From: Onchocerca volvulus
Taxonomy: Eukaryota > Nematoda > Chromadorea > Rhabditida > Onchocercidae
Direction: 5' to 3'
DNA: 64,000 bases
Assembly (NCBI GenBank): GCA_000499405.2
Contig: HG738140.1
Span: forward strand, 14,909,967-14,973,966
In this document: one piece after another, positions 1-13,190 of the stretch
Position numbering within the stretch: position 1 is the first letter of the stretch
How the letters are laid out: every line of letters begins with the position of its first letter
Notes under the pieces: model-generated
Seen by the model: the letters and a program-made list of their open reading frames with translations, nothing else
What the model was told of the DNA's origin: nothing
Database searches by the model: none
Translations under genes and position numbers: made by a program

Positions 1-634
1 CCATGTTTCTTCCGACGTCTACAGATCAATCCGTAATGCGGCGAAGAGGAAAGGAATACAATGTAATTTAAATATTTTAATTGTAATTAATAAATGGCAG
101 TTATCTCTAGTGCTGCACCGAATTCTGAATTAATTTGTGTAACACTAACATGTTTTTTCCATCAGCCAACAATGTCACCACTAATTTATTGATGGAGGAA
201 GATATAATTTAAGCTGTTAAGCTTCACTACATATTTCTTTACAGTATAGTAAAAATACTGGAAATTGATTGAGATTTAAATCACAAAAAAAAAAAAATAA
301 TAATTGAAAAGGTATTCAAGGATACATATCGAACAAATTGTCGGTTTTGTGATAGAATGTTGCGTACCATTGATAAACATCGCGAAGATCGGAAGCTTAT
401 GTTACAATGCGAGCGTCGCAAATGTGTGAAGTAAGCTATTTCGCGATTACCGAATAAACGGGATATTTATGATTCTAAATGTGGATTAGAGTTATGCATT
501 AGATTTTCTGCCGTTAGAATTTCAATTAATAAGTACGAAATAATGCTTGTTTATTTGCTGAAATTAATTAATCCTTATTATATTTCCCTTTAGTTTTTTT
601 TTCTAAAACGCAGCATTTTAGATTTAAGGTTTAA
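1..634 (+). pseudogene. Partial 5'-truncated copy of the 1980-3629 gene
   Basis: Three blocks match exons 3-5 of the gene at 1980-3629: 1-62, 312-430 and 622-634. The intervening introns match as well, so this is a segmental rather than a retro-copy. Block two keeps the C-x2-C and C-x4-C cysteines (CRFCDRM and CERRKC). After the third acceptor (TTTTAG at 616-621) the frame reads only three residues before a TAA at 632-634, and similarity to the second copy stops at about 627. The upstream exons lie outside the window, so it may instead be the 3' end of a longer gene with a shortened tail. Substitutions between the copies are scattered. Function unknown. Confidence 0.6.
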
Positions 635-1018
635 TGACGGAAAAAAAAAGATGATAATCATATTAGGTGGCATAATTATTTGCCACAAAATCCAATATCG
701 TGAAATCTTTCGTCTTGATTAACCGTTTGGCTGGATTCGCCCCTCATTTCCATCTCTCATAGACAATTTTGCCATTTGAGATTGACAGATTTTTCTCCTA
801 GATCTATCCTGGCATTTTTTTTTTTATTATTTTTCACTTAATTTAATTATGTTACTAAGAGTACAGTTATCAACAATAGAAACAGCACATAATATCTTCG
901 TTCTCATATATGCAATAAATAGTGTGGGGAAAATAATTTTGTGAAAGAGAGATTTCTGTTAGAAGAAAGAATTTATTAATAGATGGAACAGTTACGGACA
1001 AACAATTCCCATATCAGA

Positions 1019-1896
1019 AAAATCCGAAAACTGATATAAACAAGGGGTGTTAAAGGTCATGAAGCACTAATTTCAAACATACCAATAGGCCGATAATAGT
1101 AGGATAAACATGTTTCCCGTAAAACAGTCCAACTAACAGTTAAACAAAGCGAGATCCTGAGGCGCCAAATTGGAGATCAGGAAAGAAAGAGGGATTCCGA
1201 AAGGATATGTAAGGCTCGGATTTGGAGCAGAAATATATTCTTATTCCACTATCAGTCAACGAGCGCCTGCGTTTCTACAACACTCTTCTACAAGGGTTTT
1301 TTACCAACATTATTGTACAACGACCCCAGCAATAATCGATTCCAGTCAACAACAGGGAAAAAAAATCTTCTGTTCGAGCAACAAAGGAAAGAAATGCAGT
1401 GATTAGCCATTTGGATACTTTCGAATAATTGTTCGTTCGTAACTGTTCCCCATTTAATAAATACCTTTTTCTAACAGGAATTGTCATATTCACAAAGAAA
1501 TATTTTCATGACATCCCGAAAATATCCAACTTTATTACTGGATACATATCCTTGTTGCTAACACAAAAAGTACTGCTCCTTGATTATCGATTGTTATGTC
1601 GATTCAAGTCGAATTATCATTGTGGTCGTTGTAGAAAAAACTTTTGTAGGAATCACTTGTAGAGGACTAATCCTGCTCCAAAACCTTTTTCTTTTTTAAA
1701 TCTTTTCGAGAGCTCCTCCTTTCCTCATCTTTAACATCCCCCCTTATGATTGATCAAACTCGCCTTGTTTACTTGTTAATTCGAGCTTTTTGGCGGGAAA
1801 CATATTTATTGGCTTGTTGATCCATTTGAAACTATCTTCGCGCTTCTTGACCTTCAACACTCCTTGTTTACATTGATCATGTTTTTCGGATTTTCT
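1019..1896. repeat. Long imperfect inverted repeat (foldback element)
   Basis: The left arm (about 1019-1425) is similar to the reverse complement of the right arm (about 1513-1896) along its whole length, with many mismatches and small gaps; the loop is roughly 85 bp. Anchors I could align include AATCCGAAAA at the outer edge, ATGTTTCCCG, TTTGGAGCAG, TCTACAA followed by TTTTTT, CAACGACC, GCAACAA and TTGGATA near the apex. No clear target-site duplication or known transposase was found. The right arm contains a short reading frame ending in a CxxCxxxxCxxH pattern (about 1615-1655) that loosely recalls the zinc motif of piggyBac-type transposases; this is weak. It could be a non-autonomous foldback transposon or an inverted duplication. 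Confidence 0.7.
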
Positions 1897-1936
1897 AGAC
1901 AAATAGGCTATGTTTTTGACAAATTATTTCATATTT

Positions 1937-1939
1937 CAG
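1937..1939 (+). promoter_or_regulatory. Candidate trans-splice acceptor for the 1980 gene
   Basis: ATATTTCAG ends at 1939, 40 bp upstream of the ATG at 1980. No upstream exon is apparent in frame, so this fits a spliced-leader acceptor. Inferred only from the motif and position. Confidence 0.4.
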
Positions 1940-1979
1940 GTTGTCATCATTCTGCTTAATTAATCTTGCAAGTAGTGGA

Positions 1980-3629
1980 ATGATAAAATCTCTCAAACCG
2001 CCGTATTTAGATGGTATAGTATTTTTTGTTGTTCTTTACTGTTTGTAATGAGAAAACGTTAGCTTTCTTACAAAAATGCTTTTTTTTTCTAGATATAATT
2101 GAGGCTGATGCAGTACCATCGTTTGACAATATCGAATCAGCTCTGAAAGGATGTTTTCGGACAGAATTTTTCGAGGATTTGAAATTGTCAACTTCTGGAT
2201 CAGAAACATCGAGTCCGAATGACCCACGAAAAGGTTTTGCTTAAAATGCGTGAAAAGGCAGATAGAAAGTAATATTTGTCTACATCTGGGTGACACTGAG
2301 AAAGGATAAGTGAGAATTTTAAACGATAAAAGTATTTTTTAGTACATTTTTTTCATTTTTTTTTTTGATCCGAAGAAATTAAACATTCGCAGAATTTATC
2401 ATTTGCGAACCATTTAATGTCTCATTTACTTTCCAGGAGATTTTATCAAAAAACGATTTGTCAATGATGCAAGTAGTATCAACATCGTGTTTCTTCCGAC
2501 ATCCACAGATCAATCTGTATTGCGACGAAGAGGAAAGGAATCCAATGTAATTAAAAGATTTTATTATGATTAATAAATTGCAGTTCCATCTAATGCTTCA
2601 CCGAATTAAATTCTGAATTGATTTATATAAAATCAATATGTTTTTTCCATCAACCAGCAATATCACCGCTAATTTATTGATAGAGAAAGATAAAATTTAA
2701 GCTGTTAAGCTTCACTTTATATTTCTTTGCGGTATAGTAAAAATACTGGGGATTGAGATTCAAATTCCGAAAAAAAAATAAAAATTGGAAAGGTATTCAA
2801 GGATACATATCCAACAAGTTGTCGGTTTTGTGGTGGAATGCTGCGTGCCATTGATAAATATCGCGAAGATCGGAAACTTACGTTACAGTGCAGGCGTCGT
2901 AAATGTATGAAGTGAGCTATTTATTTCGTGATTACCGAATAAACAGGATATTTATGATTCTAGATTTGGATTACAGTTAGACACTAGACTTTCTGCCGTT
3001 AATTTTTATTTAATCAATATGAACTAATACTTGCTGGAATTAATTAATCTTGCTTACTTGCTGGAATTAATTAATCTTTATTAGAATGATTCTAAACATT
3101 AATTTATATACTACTTTTTCTATTAATTTTTGTATGTATATTTTTTAATTTTTTTCTAAAACGCAGCATTTTAGATTTAATGGTCTCACTGCTAATAAGC
3201 AGGCCAAACAAGTCTTATCAGAAATGGCGAAAGCAAAGGTTCATCTTCGTTCTTAAGCAATTTCTCAGTCCATTATTACAAATTTCTTTAATTAAATTGC
3301 AGTAAACAACATATTTTGCTACAGGCTCCACAGACTGATTATGGTTGGTATTTGTCGGATCCAGTGAAACATTCTTATGGAATTTTTGCTAATGATAGTG
3401 ATTCTTCAGATTCAGAACTTGATAGGTTCGTTTTGGATTTGTTGATATTTCATAACTTTTATTCAGGAAGTAATTGACTTTAAATTGTGTTAGTTTCAAA
3501 TTAGAAAATTTTCTGATGACCAAAAAGTTTATGCCGTACAGGTCAAATGTGGATGTCCGACCAATTATTCGAAATGGAAATATAATGCTTCGGGTTTTCG
3601 GGCAAAAAGAATTGGTTAGATTATTATGA
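1980..3629 (+). CDS. Unknown protein with a C-x2-C / C-x4-C zinc-ribbon-like motif
   Basis: Seven exons join cleanly in frame: 1980-2013, 2093-2233, 2437-2546, 2793-2911, 3175-3238, 3325-3425 and 3542-3629. All have GT donors and AG acceptors, giving 218 residues. I do not recognise the family. Visible features are an acidic, Ser-rich N-terminal third, a basic RRRGK stretch, then CRFCGGM ... CRRRKC (exon 4), which resembles a small zinc ribbon, then a Lys/Ala-rich helix and a Ser/Asp-rich acidic patch (DSDSSDSELD) in exon 6. There is no signal peptide or membrane segment, so a nuclear or cytosolic location is likely. Small C-x2-C...C-x4-C ribbons occur at the N-terminus of some DNA-transposon proteins, so domestication is possible but unproven. 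A partial copy lies upstream. It converges on the Nup88-like gene. Confidence 0.75.
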
Positions 3630-4442
3630 ATCAGATTCTTTTATTTGCGTTCAGTTCCGTCCTTGTATTATGCATTTACTTCAATTTTTATATTTTTACT
3701 TTTTTTTTTAATCAAAATTTCTAAATTTCGTAATTATGGCGCTATCGCTTGCTTGACGAATTATTCATTTAACAAAGCGGTTGAATAACTCATTCCTTTG
3801 GAAGTAAAACTATCGATACTTAATTGCCCGAGGTAATCAGTAATGAACGTTATAGTATTTTTCTTTCTTGAAATTTCAGAAATATTTCTTGCCATAATTT
3901 TACAATATCCATTAACAGATCCTCGCATGCAGGGAATGGTGAATAAAAATTTTTAGGGCTGATTAAAATGAAGATTTTATTGCTTTGTAATCAAGTCATT
4001 TCCAGAAATTTTGTGTATATTTGCGGTGGATCTTAATCATTTTATTGGTAGTACTTCTGTAAATTAAGGCTATGTTCAACATAAAAATTTCCTATGCATG
4101 AAATTTCTTGTTAGAACAATTCTAATTATCAGATTCTGAACAATCACAATTCTAAATTGCACAATAATGAATGAATTTGCTCTGTTCAGAGATATGTCTA
4201 CAACATATGAAGATAAAACTTGTGTAACACCACGTGAAAAACAAATGAGAACATAAGAATCCAGAACTAGGTTATAGTTTTGCGATAAAAACGTTTGGTA
4301 ATACTGTCTCCTCTAGGTACATTCGAGGACTTCAAGTCTTTCCACACATTTCTTATTTAAAAAATACACTAGCACCAGAAAGTTTTAATGACAAACTAAC
4401 AATACGCCTTGATTTCGCGTCTCAGCCATTATATGGAAATTT
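3630..4442. other. Intergenic, between convergent genes
   Basis: AT-rich sequence between the stop codons of two convergent genes. I see no coding exon, RNA gene or clear repeat here; it should hold both 3' UTRs. Confidence 0.6.
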
Positions 4443-7400
4443 TCATTCACATTGAGAGCTTAGTTTTGACGAGTTAGAAAGCGCTTCTTTGGCAGTTATA
4501 TTGGCCTGTATGGTATCAATTCTTTTAATGAGCTGTTTGGTCCAGCTAACCATTTCATTGATATCTTCTGTGCTGTAAAGAAAATAATCAAGCTAACGGT
4601 GTTTGCAACAAAGAATTTGAGTGAATACTTATTAAATGGCAAATTTTACATTTTCCAAATTTTTAAAATTGAATATGGCATTGTTGGCACTTATTAATAA
4701 TGGAAGAAAGTAATCGATAACAGTTAAATGCAGATATCATTTAACTTATCAAACTACGGCATAAAATGAAACGTGACTGAATCCTTGATCTTATTATCAT
4801 TAGGGATAATTCTTTGCGCATCGCACAAATTAAACTGATAGCATGAAAAGTATGAAATATGAAATAGAAAATATGAAGCTGAAAAAATGATTAATAATAA
4901 AGCAAACTTTTTGGACAGCATGAATTTCTGTGCACTCATCGATGCACAAAATGAACGGATAGGACCAAAACGATCACGTCGTTTAGTGGCCACTTCATTT
5001 GCAAGCTAAAAGATTACACAAAATTAGAAATGTTTGTGATTTAACTTACCAAGCTAATTAAGGCAAATAATACTGCTGTAAGATGAAGAGAAATAATAAT
5101 GTTTGTGGTACCCTTCTAAGGATAAACAGTCACTTCTTCAAGAGTTAATAAACAAAATCTATGAAAATCATGAAAAAGTCAGGTGTTTTAGCAGAAAAGT
5201 TATAATATTCAAGAAAAATTATAATTTAGTTGTAATTGTTCGTTCAAGCATACAATGAAACTTTGACAAGAATCGGGAAAATATTTTGAAAAGTCAAATA
5301 TTTTACATATGGTAATTGTCGCGTAATGCCATCGACTTCGACACGCAATGTTTCCAATTTATCCTTCAGAACTTTCTCTGGATCTGTTAGTGGAAACATT
5401 TTTGGCACAAGACCTGACCCAAGCTGCAAATGCATTACTATAATATTAGAAAAAGAAATGTAACAAAAGTTCGTCAAGTTTTCTATAATATCAGTTCAGT
5501 TTCGTTTTCGCAAAATATCCATGAAATCAAAAAAAGTGAATCATTTCCCAAGTTTTCGACAATCAAGAGACAGACATCTGTATTAAACTGAAAACATCAT
5601 ATTGCGAAGTACCCAAGATAGTATGTTATCCAATTAAGTTCATGTTTTTTTCAATAATGATATTATTTCTCAATATATATTTTATCTAAAATCCTCTTTC
5701 AGAAACCATTTCTTTTTTTTTTTGGATAACATACTTAAATTCTTTGCCAATAACTGGATTTTAAACTATTCAACGAAGATTTCGTTCAACACAAATTCAA
5801 CGCAAACGTTTCTACTCATTATTTCTTGTTTACTGTTTTCACTAAATTACATCACAAAAGAATAACATCAAACTTGAAAACATCTGAAAACTAAAAGAAA
5901 AATGAGCAGTGGTGAGCAAACGCAGGTCGAGTAAGCAAATAAATGGATGGAACGATGAGCTGTTAATTTATACAGTTTCCGCTGCAGCACACATTATTCT
6001 GAAACATTCTATTAGAATGTTTGATTAAAAACCATTTTTAACTAAAATGTTTCGAAAATGTGTACTACAGCAGGAAAAAATTGAATGTAGAGTCAATTCT
6101 CGAACTATCTAGAAGATTTCAGGCGTTCATCAAAATTTTTTGAATTCCTTAGTAAAGAACAATCATCTAGATAACAATCACAACTTCTGGAAAAGATAAA
6201 TTACTTCTATGCATTAATAATACTACAGTTTCTGCATTCCCACCATTATAACTATATAAAACTTCTAAATAGAAAATATTTTTTTAATTAAAATAAATGC
6301 TTCTGTAACGATTTACCAACACGGTCCATTCAACAAAAGTATTTATTGAATAACAATAAATTGAGATCAAATTAAATTTAAATTAGGAGCATCAACTTCA
6401 ATACTTTGAAAGAAAAACAAACCTCATCACTTCGTTTTTTCAACTGTGCAACTGCTCTCTGAATTTTATAAATACGATTTCTGAGATCAACATATACAGA
6501 CAACACCCGTAATAAACGTTCCGTACACGTTGATTTTTTATTATTTAATGCTTCCAAATTTTTGACATCTTCAATAATTCTGGAAAAACAAATAGCAAAG
6601 TAACAAGTAGCAATGAGACATGAAAGCGATGTTTCATTAAAAGACAATATTCGATGCTATTAAATTTTCGATGTATGTTTATCGTAGCTATTTCAATCCT
6701 CAATATATTCAACCACTCAATCACTTGAGATTCCAATCCACTCGTATGTGCATTATAGTAAGCTAATTTTAACTGAACCAAAAAGATATTGGATCATGAA
6801 TCCTTAGTAAATGAAGGAATTAATTTTCTATACTATTCAAAAGTGAATATTAAAAGAAAAAGTTTTGAACAATAATAAGACAAAATTTGAAAATTTACAT
6901 ATCCTGAATTCTTTTAAAAGCAATTTGTGTGATTTTCATGTTTTCTACCAAGGCTTCCACAATATTACTAGCTATTGTCATGGCTTCAATTTCCGTTACC
7001 GATTTATTTAACCTGAAAATCATTGCTTCAAAATTTCCATCAAGAAATTTTTCTTTCGTTCCAAAAATTACATGAGACTGTAATGTTTCGAACGGGCTGT
7101 CACGATTAATTATCATATGCAAGAAATTGAGTTTCGCATTCTTATTTGATCTCTTCCTCAAATTTTGATGTTTTCCAATAAAAACAGATATTTAGAATAT
7201 TTTATTATGAGATCTATTATGAGAGGTATTGAAAAATAAGATATTTTGATTAGATAATACCTAAAACTTGGTATTACAGTTTGAGATTGGAGAATTTTCA
7301 AACACTCGTCAAGAAGATAATTCTCGGTTCTCCCTTCAACAGAAATATTATGTCGTTTAACTACTGCACGTTTATCATGCCAAATAACGTTTCGCCTATA

Positions 7401-9176
7401 AATTAGCAAATAATTCTTCAATCTCACAAAAGTTAAATCTCAAAACTAAAATGATCTAAAACGAATAAATTAAAAGCCAGAACTAATAAAACGTTTTTCT
7501 TCCCGAACTAATTAATGAAACATTGAAAGAAATCTGAATTTTCAAATTTCTACTTTAAATCTCAGAATCAACCTTGTAAATTTGTGAAGCAATTGTTTTG
7601 AAGAAGTAGCCAATATATAAATTATACTTTCCCCATCGAAAGCATTGCAAATACCATCAGAAATTGGAGATTTGTCATTTGTAATATTAATAGTAGTGGC
7701 AAATGTTATAGCATCATCTAACTCTTTTGCTTCGGTGCTTCCCAAAACAAGAAACAAGTGGTGGATCTTTGAATTAGGCAAATCATTTGCGTTTTTCCTG
7801 TAACTAAAATTTTATTAACTTAAAAAATGAAAATCACCATTCTTTTTCTATGATCAACATAATTCAACGGCACTGTGAAGCATCTTTCTGCCGTGCGACA
7901 TATTTATGTTAAACAGTACGATTAAATGATTAGATTAGAGATAATTCTTTAATAAACATTCATTGATGTCATCTACAAACTATTCTAATGTTAGGTTATG
8001 CAATTTTCAGGTGTTAACTTTATAAATTTTACTAGGTCATGACAATGAAAAACTTTTTTCAATACCAAGGAACAACTAAATGCAGAGCAATCATGACGAA
8101 AAAGATAGAATCTAAGTGAATCATGTCATTAAATACAATTAAATTAAAAGTCTAGAAATAAGGAGCTAAATTAAGATATGTTAAAGAAACATTTGAAATA
8201 TCAAAAGTTTACCTAGCATCTGCTAGTAGCAAATTTGATAACAAATGAGCCCATGGATTAATATCGATGGAAAAAAGATTCGCTCCACAAAGAACAAAAT
8301 ATTGGCCAGATTGCACAGAATCTGAAGTTTCAGAAAACTATATGAACAATTTTTGTACGAGAAACTATAAATCTTTAATAATATTCAAATAAATATTTAA
8401 GTTTATCTATTTTGCTATTTTATACAACCCTTATTTATCGGCAGATTCTATCATGCTCAAAAAGAAATTGCAGGCATAGCTATAACTCATTTCACATTTT
8501 CATTTGTTGTGAAACATGTTTAAGATATACAGAAGTATATTTTCTTTTTTTCTTTGTATCCTCAGCGATTAATAAGACTATCAATAGGAGAGCCAATGAT
8601 GAAAAAGTTCATAAATCGAAGGAACTTATAAATCAACATTTCAAATCTTCTGATCTGTTCAGTACAAACCATTCTGTAAACAGTATGAAATATTAGCAAG
8701 CGGCTTGTAGGGTAGCAAAATATTATCGTAGGAAACAAGAACAAATTCCATATGCCCATCAAAAGCTTCCTAAAAATAAAAAATGGCTGAAGAGAATCTT
8801 TACACAGCTATTTCTAAAATATATTATTCTATAAAAAAAAAAAAAAAAAAAAACAAAGGCGTTATTTAGCTAATAAATTTGAATCACTAAAAAACTAATA
8901 ATATTAAATTGACAAGAAACCTGGTCTAGTGTTAAAACGAGAAAATGCATTATACATCCTTTTGAAGATACTAAAGAAAAAACTGGTAATGATGTTGCTT
9001 CCTGATATTGTATATAAAGCATGTCGAAAGCACCACTGCAAGCGAAATCATCAGATGCAGTTCCAGTCAGTGCAAGAGGCCCTTGAATCTCAATAACTCT
9101 GAAATGTGAATTATCTCAAAATCATGGATTCAATGAAAAAGTAATACATAACATGACGTTTTTTGTTTTCTTTTTG

Positions 9177-9209
<33 letters not shown>

Positions 9210-11397
9210 GCACGAAAAAATTTGTTTTTAATATCCAAAAAAAAAAACCTACTTATCATCCGAATAAACACCAATGTAAATATCACCACAATCATTATCA
9301 ATAGCGAATAATGTTTTTAGACTAATTTCTGCACCGCTTTCATTATTTACACGAAAAAATGATGGTCCAAAATCAAATGAGGCTGAAAAAATCATCTTTT
9401 TGAACCTAAAAAAGCTTATATTTTAAATATTTTGATGAGGACTCTGATAGCTACAGTTACATGGAAATTCATACATGGTAAAAAGAAAAAAAAAAAAGAA
9501 AAAAAATTCCGCAGTTATTATCCCAATCATGAAATGCAGTATTGAAATAATTCGATACACCTCCTCATAAATTTACTTCATTTTTTATAACTAAAGTTCC
9601 AAGCAATATTACTGCTTTTTTTAAAACTAAAAACACACAATTTAAGTCTAATAATTTCTATTTCAGTTCGCTACAATATACTGCTTTTAGAAAATATCAG
9701 AAGCAGTGAATAATAAAAAAGAAACATCAATCAAAGAAACTTTGTTTATATAACAAAAAAAAAAAGAAAGAAAAAATCAGGCAATATTTACGACAGTTTA
9801 ATAAAAACTATTCACCTATGTAATTATATACACTAAATGAACGGCCACAACTTGATTCGCTCAGCCCAAGCAACGATTTAAAATCAATCACAACTGTAGG
9901 TGTAGAATAGGTGTTGTCAGCATCATAAATCCTAAACTTTTTCATTTGATTCAAAAACATTATTGTATATTAGGTTTATTTTCTTCAACCCTTTCATTTT
10001 CCATCAAGCACAAAAAAAAAATATGATAACAGAAAACCCTATCAATTTATTATTAATGTTTTTCTCTTCCTGGCAAGTACTTATGAAAAGAAACTTTAAC
10101 AAACATATTCCCAAGTAATAAAGAGGAAAACAAGTATATGAAATAAAAAACAAATAAAATGAAAGAATTGCAGTGCATTAAAACTTTCAAACATGAATAA
10201 AGAATAAAAAGCAATAGCGCAAACCTAATAATATTTTCACTGTGAAGAACACCTAATCTATTGTAAGCACGATGTCCAGATTCATGTCGTCCTTTCCAAC
10301 ACCACCGAATTTTAAGGATATCCATAGCAGTACTTGGTGACGTGGTACGAGAGCCAACAAATCGACTTCTACAAAATACAAAAGACAAAAGAAATGTAGA
10401 TTTCTTTCCTCTGCTAATTTCATAGAAACTGAAAGACTTAATTCATCCATTTTTTTTCTTTTAATTTAACTGATCGAAATCACTTGGTTACTAATTATTC
10501 AAAGCAGATGCTTTCCATTAATGATGCAAGAACTGTGAAAATCTTCAAAAAGAAGTTCACAATACTTTCCTTTAAACCGTTTGATTTAATCTCTGCAATA
10601 AACTCAATAATTCACGATCCTCAACTCAGTAATGTGAGACTGACATCCGATCCTCAAATAGTGCTTCCGGTATTATCAAACTACAACACATATTGGATAT
10701 TCTTCCAAACCCTTTAATTGTAATTTCTGAGTTATCATTCGAATTTCAATTAATTTAAACTTCAAATCAAAATCTTCAATCTATTTCATCTGAAACTGAA
10801 GAAAACTCGTCAATTTATCACAGTTTCGGAAAAAATTTGTAAATGGTCCAAATAAGTACTTGCAATGATAAGTGGATTGCAAATGGTCCATTAAAGTATT
10901 ATTTGTCACAGACTGTCGGCACCAACAATCATAAGGTATTTCAATTACAAATACCGAATGTGCACTTGACAATGCTACACGGCTACCAATCTTGTTGACA
11001 AACATTGCTGTGAATTTCTCATTTAACGGCAAAGCTGGATCAATGCAGAATTCCTGTAAGAATTGAAAAAAAATTTATGTGAAAATTTGAAAGTTAATCA
11101 AAAAACCATACTTTTTTTTCTTTGTACTGAAATATTTTGTTATGAAATTTCAATGATTTAATCACTCGATAAATCCAGCGATTCATTTCCTACAAAGATT
11201 ATGTAGCGTCTGGTCCGAATTAACGAAGAACTTACAATTCGTCGATTACAATAAACTCTTCCATCATTTCCCGAATACAAGCCAGCGACAAACCATAAAG
11301 CATTACCATCAAATATTACAATACCATAATTCATATAATTATCGATCAGAAGAGTCGTCGAAGTCTTGGCAGCCAATAAATCCAATAATGTATCCAT
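4443..11397 (-). CDS. Nucleoporin Nup88-like protein
   Basis: About 16 exons and about 780 residues, close to human NUP88 (about 740). The start is the ATG at 11397; exon 1 is 11236-11397, exon 2 10860-11053, exon 3 10225-10368, and the last exon 4443-4572. The N-terminal two thirds look like a beta-propeller: the ILKIRWCWKG ... LGVLHSENIIRIYD block matches the 'VRWHP...L.VL.SDN.IR.Y' signature of Nup88. The last exons (from about 7150 down) encode coiled coils, with PLTDPEKVLKDKLETL and EDINEMVSWTKQLIKRIDTI aligning with the human C-terminus. Nup88 sits on the cytoplasmic face of the nuclear pore with Nup214 and helps CRM1-dependent export. Most junctions are canonical, but those around the exons near 6895, 6650-6780 and 6600 do not join in frame with ordinary donors, so that part is uncertain. 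The C. elegans counterpart is, I believe, npp-24. Confidence 0.8.
8834..8853 (+). repeat. Poly-A run in a Nup88-like intron
   Basis: About 20 consecutive A. A similar T run lies at about 9178-9203 in a neighbouring intron. Confidence 0.9.
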
Positions 11398-12338
11398 ACT
11401 TTGAAATGTTAATTTTTATATACGCTGTGATTTTCATGGATTCAATTCCTTAGAATGTTATTTCTTGATTTGTTAAGTACTTCGTTATTATGAATACGTG
11501 AAAGAAGCTTTTCAGTATGGCAAAATGCACACCGGCAAATACTATAATTTGAAATGAGGAATATTTCTAAAGATCGAAACTGCTAAAGAAATGCATAACA
11601 CTATGTTAACCTAACAACTTGATCACATTTTTAGAAACCCTAATGATCATAATGTCTCGCTATCATAATTATCACATCTTATTGATATAGCATCAATTTA
11701 CTATCAATATAGCAAACACGTCTTATTACCTACCAAAAATCTCAACTTATTTAACAACCACACCTCAAACTCCCACTTAATCCTTCTACTTCTCGACCAA
11801 TTTCAATTTCATAATATTCAACTTGAAATTGTAAAATCAAATCGCTCGTTTACGCGGTGTGCGCGTCATGCAATTGCCTGTCCTAGAGTGTATTGAGCAC
11901 TATTAAATAGAGCTCGTATCCTTAAAATAGAAATATAAATTTTAGGAAAAATTATTGATTTTTTTATGGAATTCGGCGACAAACTTCAGATTAGTTTAAC
12001 TTTTGAAAGAAAGATTTTTTGAAAAAATGAATCAGTTTGATGGAAATTAATTTGCTAAAATTTCAAAAGAGTATTAAATGCAAGAATGGAAGCCATTGTA
12101 TAATCTTTCATAAGCAAGAAAAATAAGAATTTCAAAAATTCCAAAACCTTATGCTAATGCTACAGTACAGTTTGCTTATGGGAGAATAAAAATGATAATA
12201 ATATTGAAATATTTGGAAATTGTTTGACTTTCATTTTTTTTTTTCTCATGAAGTAATTCTGTACTTATGCATAATTATAATTCAAAAGCTTTTATTAATG
12301 TTAGTTCATGTATAGCAAATTTTTTCGGAATTCATGAA

Positions 12339-12436
12339 CATTTCATTGAATTCATAAACTTCTCTCACTGAATCCATGAATATCTCTCACTGAATCCATG
12401 AAAATCTCTCAGTGAATCCATGAATACCTCCACTGA
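12339..12436 (+). repeat. 22 bp minisatellite, about four imperfect copies
   Basis: Units starting TCTCTCACTGAATCCATGAA repeat at 12361, 12383 and 12405, with degenerate copies before and after (about 12339 and 12427). The period is 22 bp. Confidence 0.85.
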
Positions 12437-13016
12437 AGATTCATCATCATCATCATCCCCTTATATTTCCTTTTCATTTCCCATCTCTGTATGTTTCATT
12501 CTTCATCTGAAAAATTGCGAAAATTTTGAATGACTTGCATTACATTATTGAGAAGGTCAATGTCAACTAATCTCCTCTATCTCAACATATATATCCTTGT
12601 GTATGCTTGTGTTGTAGTAGTATCTTTCCTAGTAAAAATAGTAATAATTAGTAATAATAATAGTAATAATAATTGTAGTACAAGTGGATTATCTTTTTCT
12701 GAAAAACTCACTTTCGGTGAAGCTAAAAATAGCGTTCATTACAGACGAGCAGGATTTTATTAATAAATTTTATGGGGAGATAAGAAGTAGAAACATAAAA
12801 TAGATAAGAAGTCTGAGAAAAGTGTTTTAGGAAACATTGAGAAAGGAGTGAAGGATTTCTTACAGAAAAGTAAAAAAACTGAGTTCATATTGTAGTTATT
12901 GTGAAAAAACTTTAACAAATTGATATTAAAAGAAATGGAAAGAACTGTTAGTCGGCTTTATGTAAATTTATCCTCTTCAAACCGTGATGCTTAATGTGTT
13001 CAGTAGATACTGGTAA

Positions 13017-13190
13017 AAGTGGTGGTAATTAGTAATAATTAATAGTAATTAGTAATAAAAATAATGATAATAATAATAATAACAAATAATAGTAATAACA
13101 TTAATATTAAATAATAGTAATAATAGTAACAAACAATGGTAATAGTATGAAAATAGCAATAACAATAATAATAATAATAGTAATAGTATG
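13017..13190 (+). repeat. Imperfect TAA/TAG trinucleotide tract
   Basis: Long interrupted runs of AATAAT and AGTAAT units, with a smaller similar patch at about 12635-12675. Confidence 0.85.

Noticed and set aside
1429..1662. Reading frame ending YHCGRCRKNFCRNHL, resembling a transposase zinc motif
   Set aside because: Too short, no DDE core, lies within an imperfect palindrome; kept only as a remark on the repeat.
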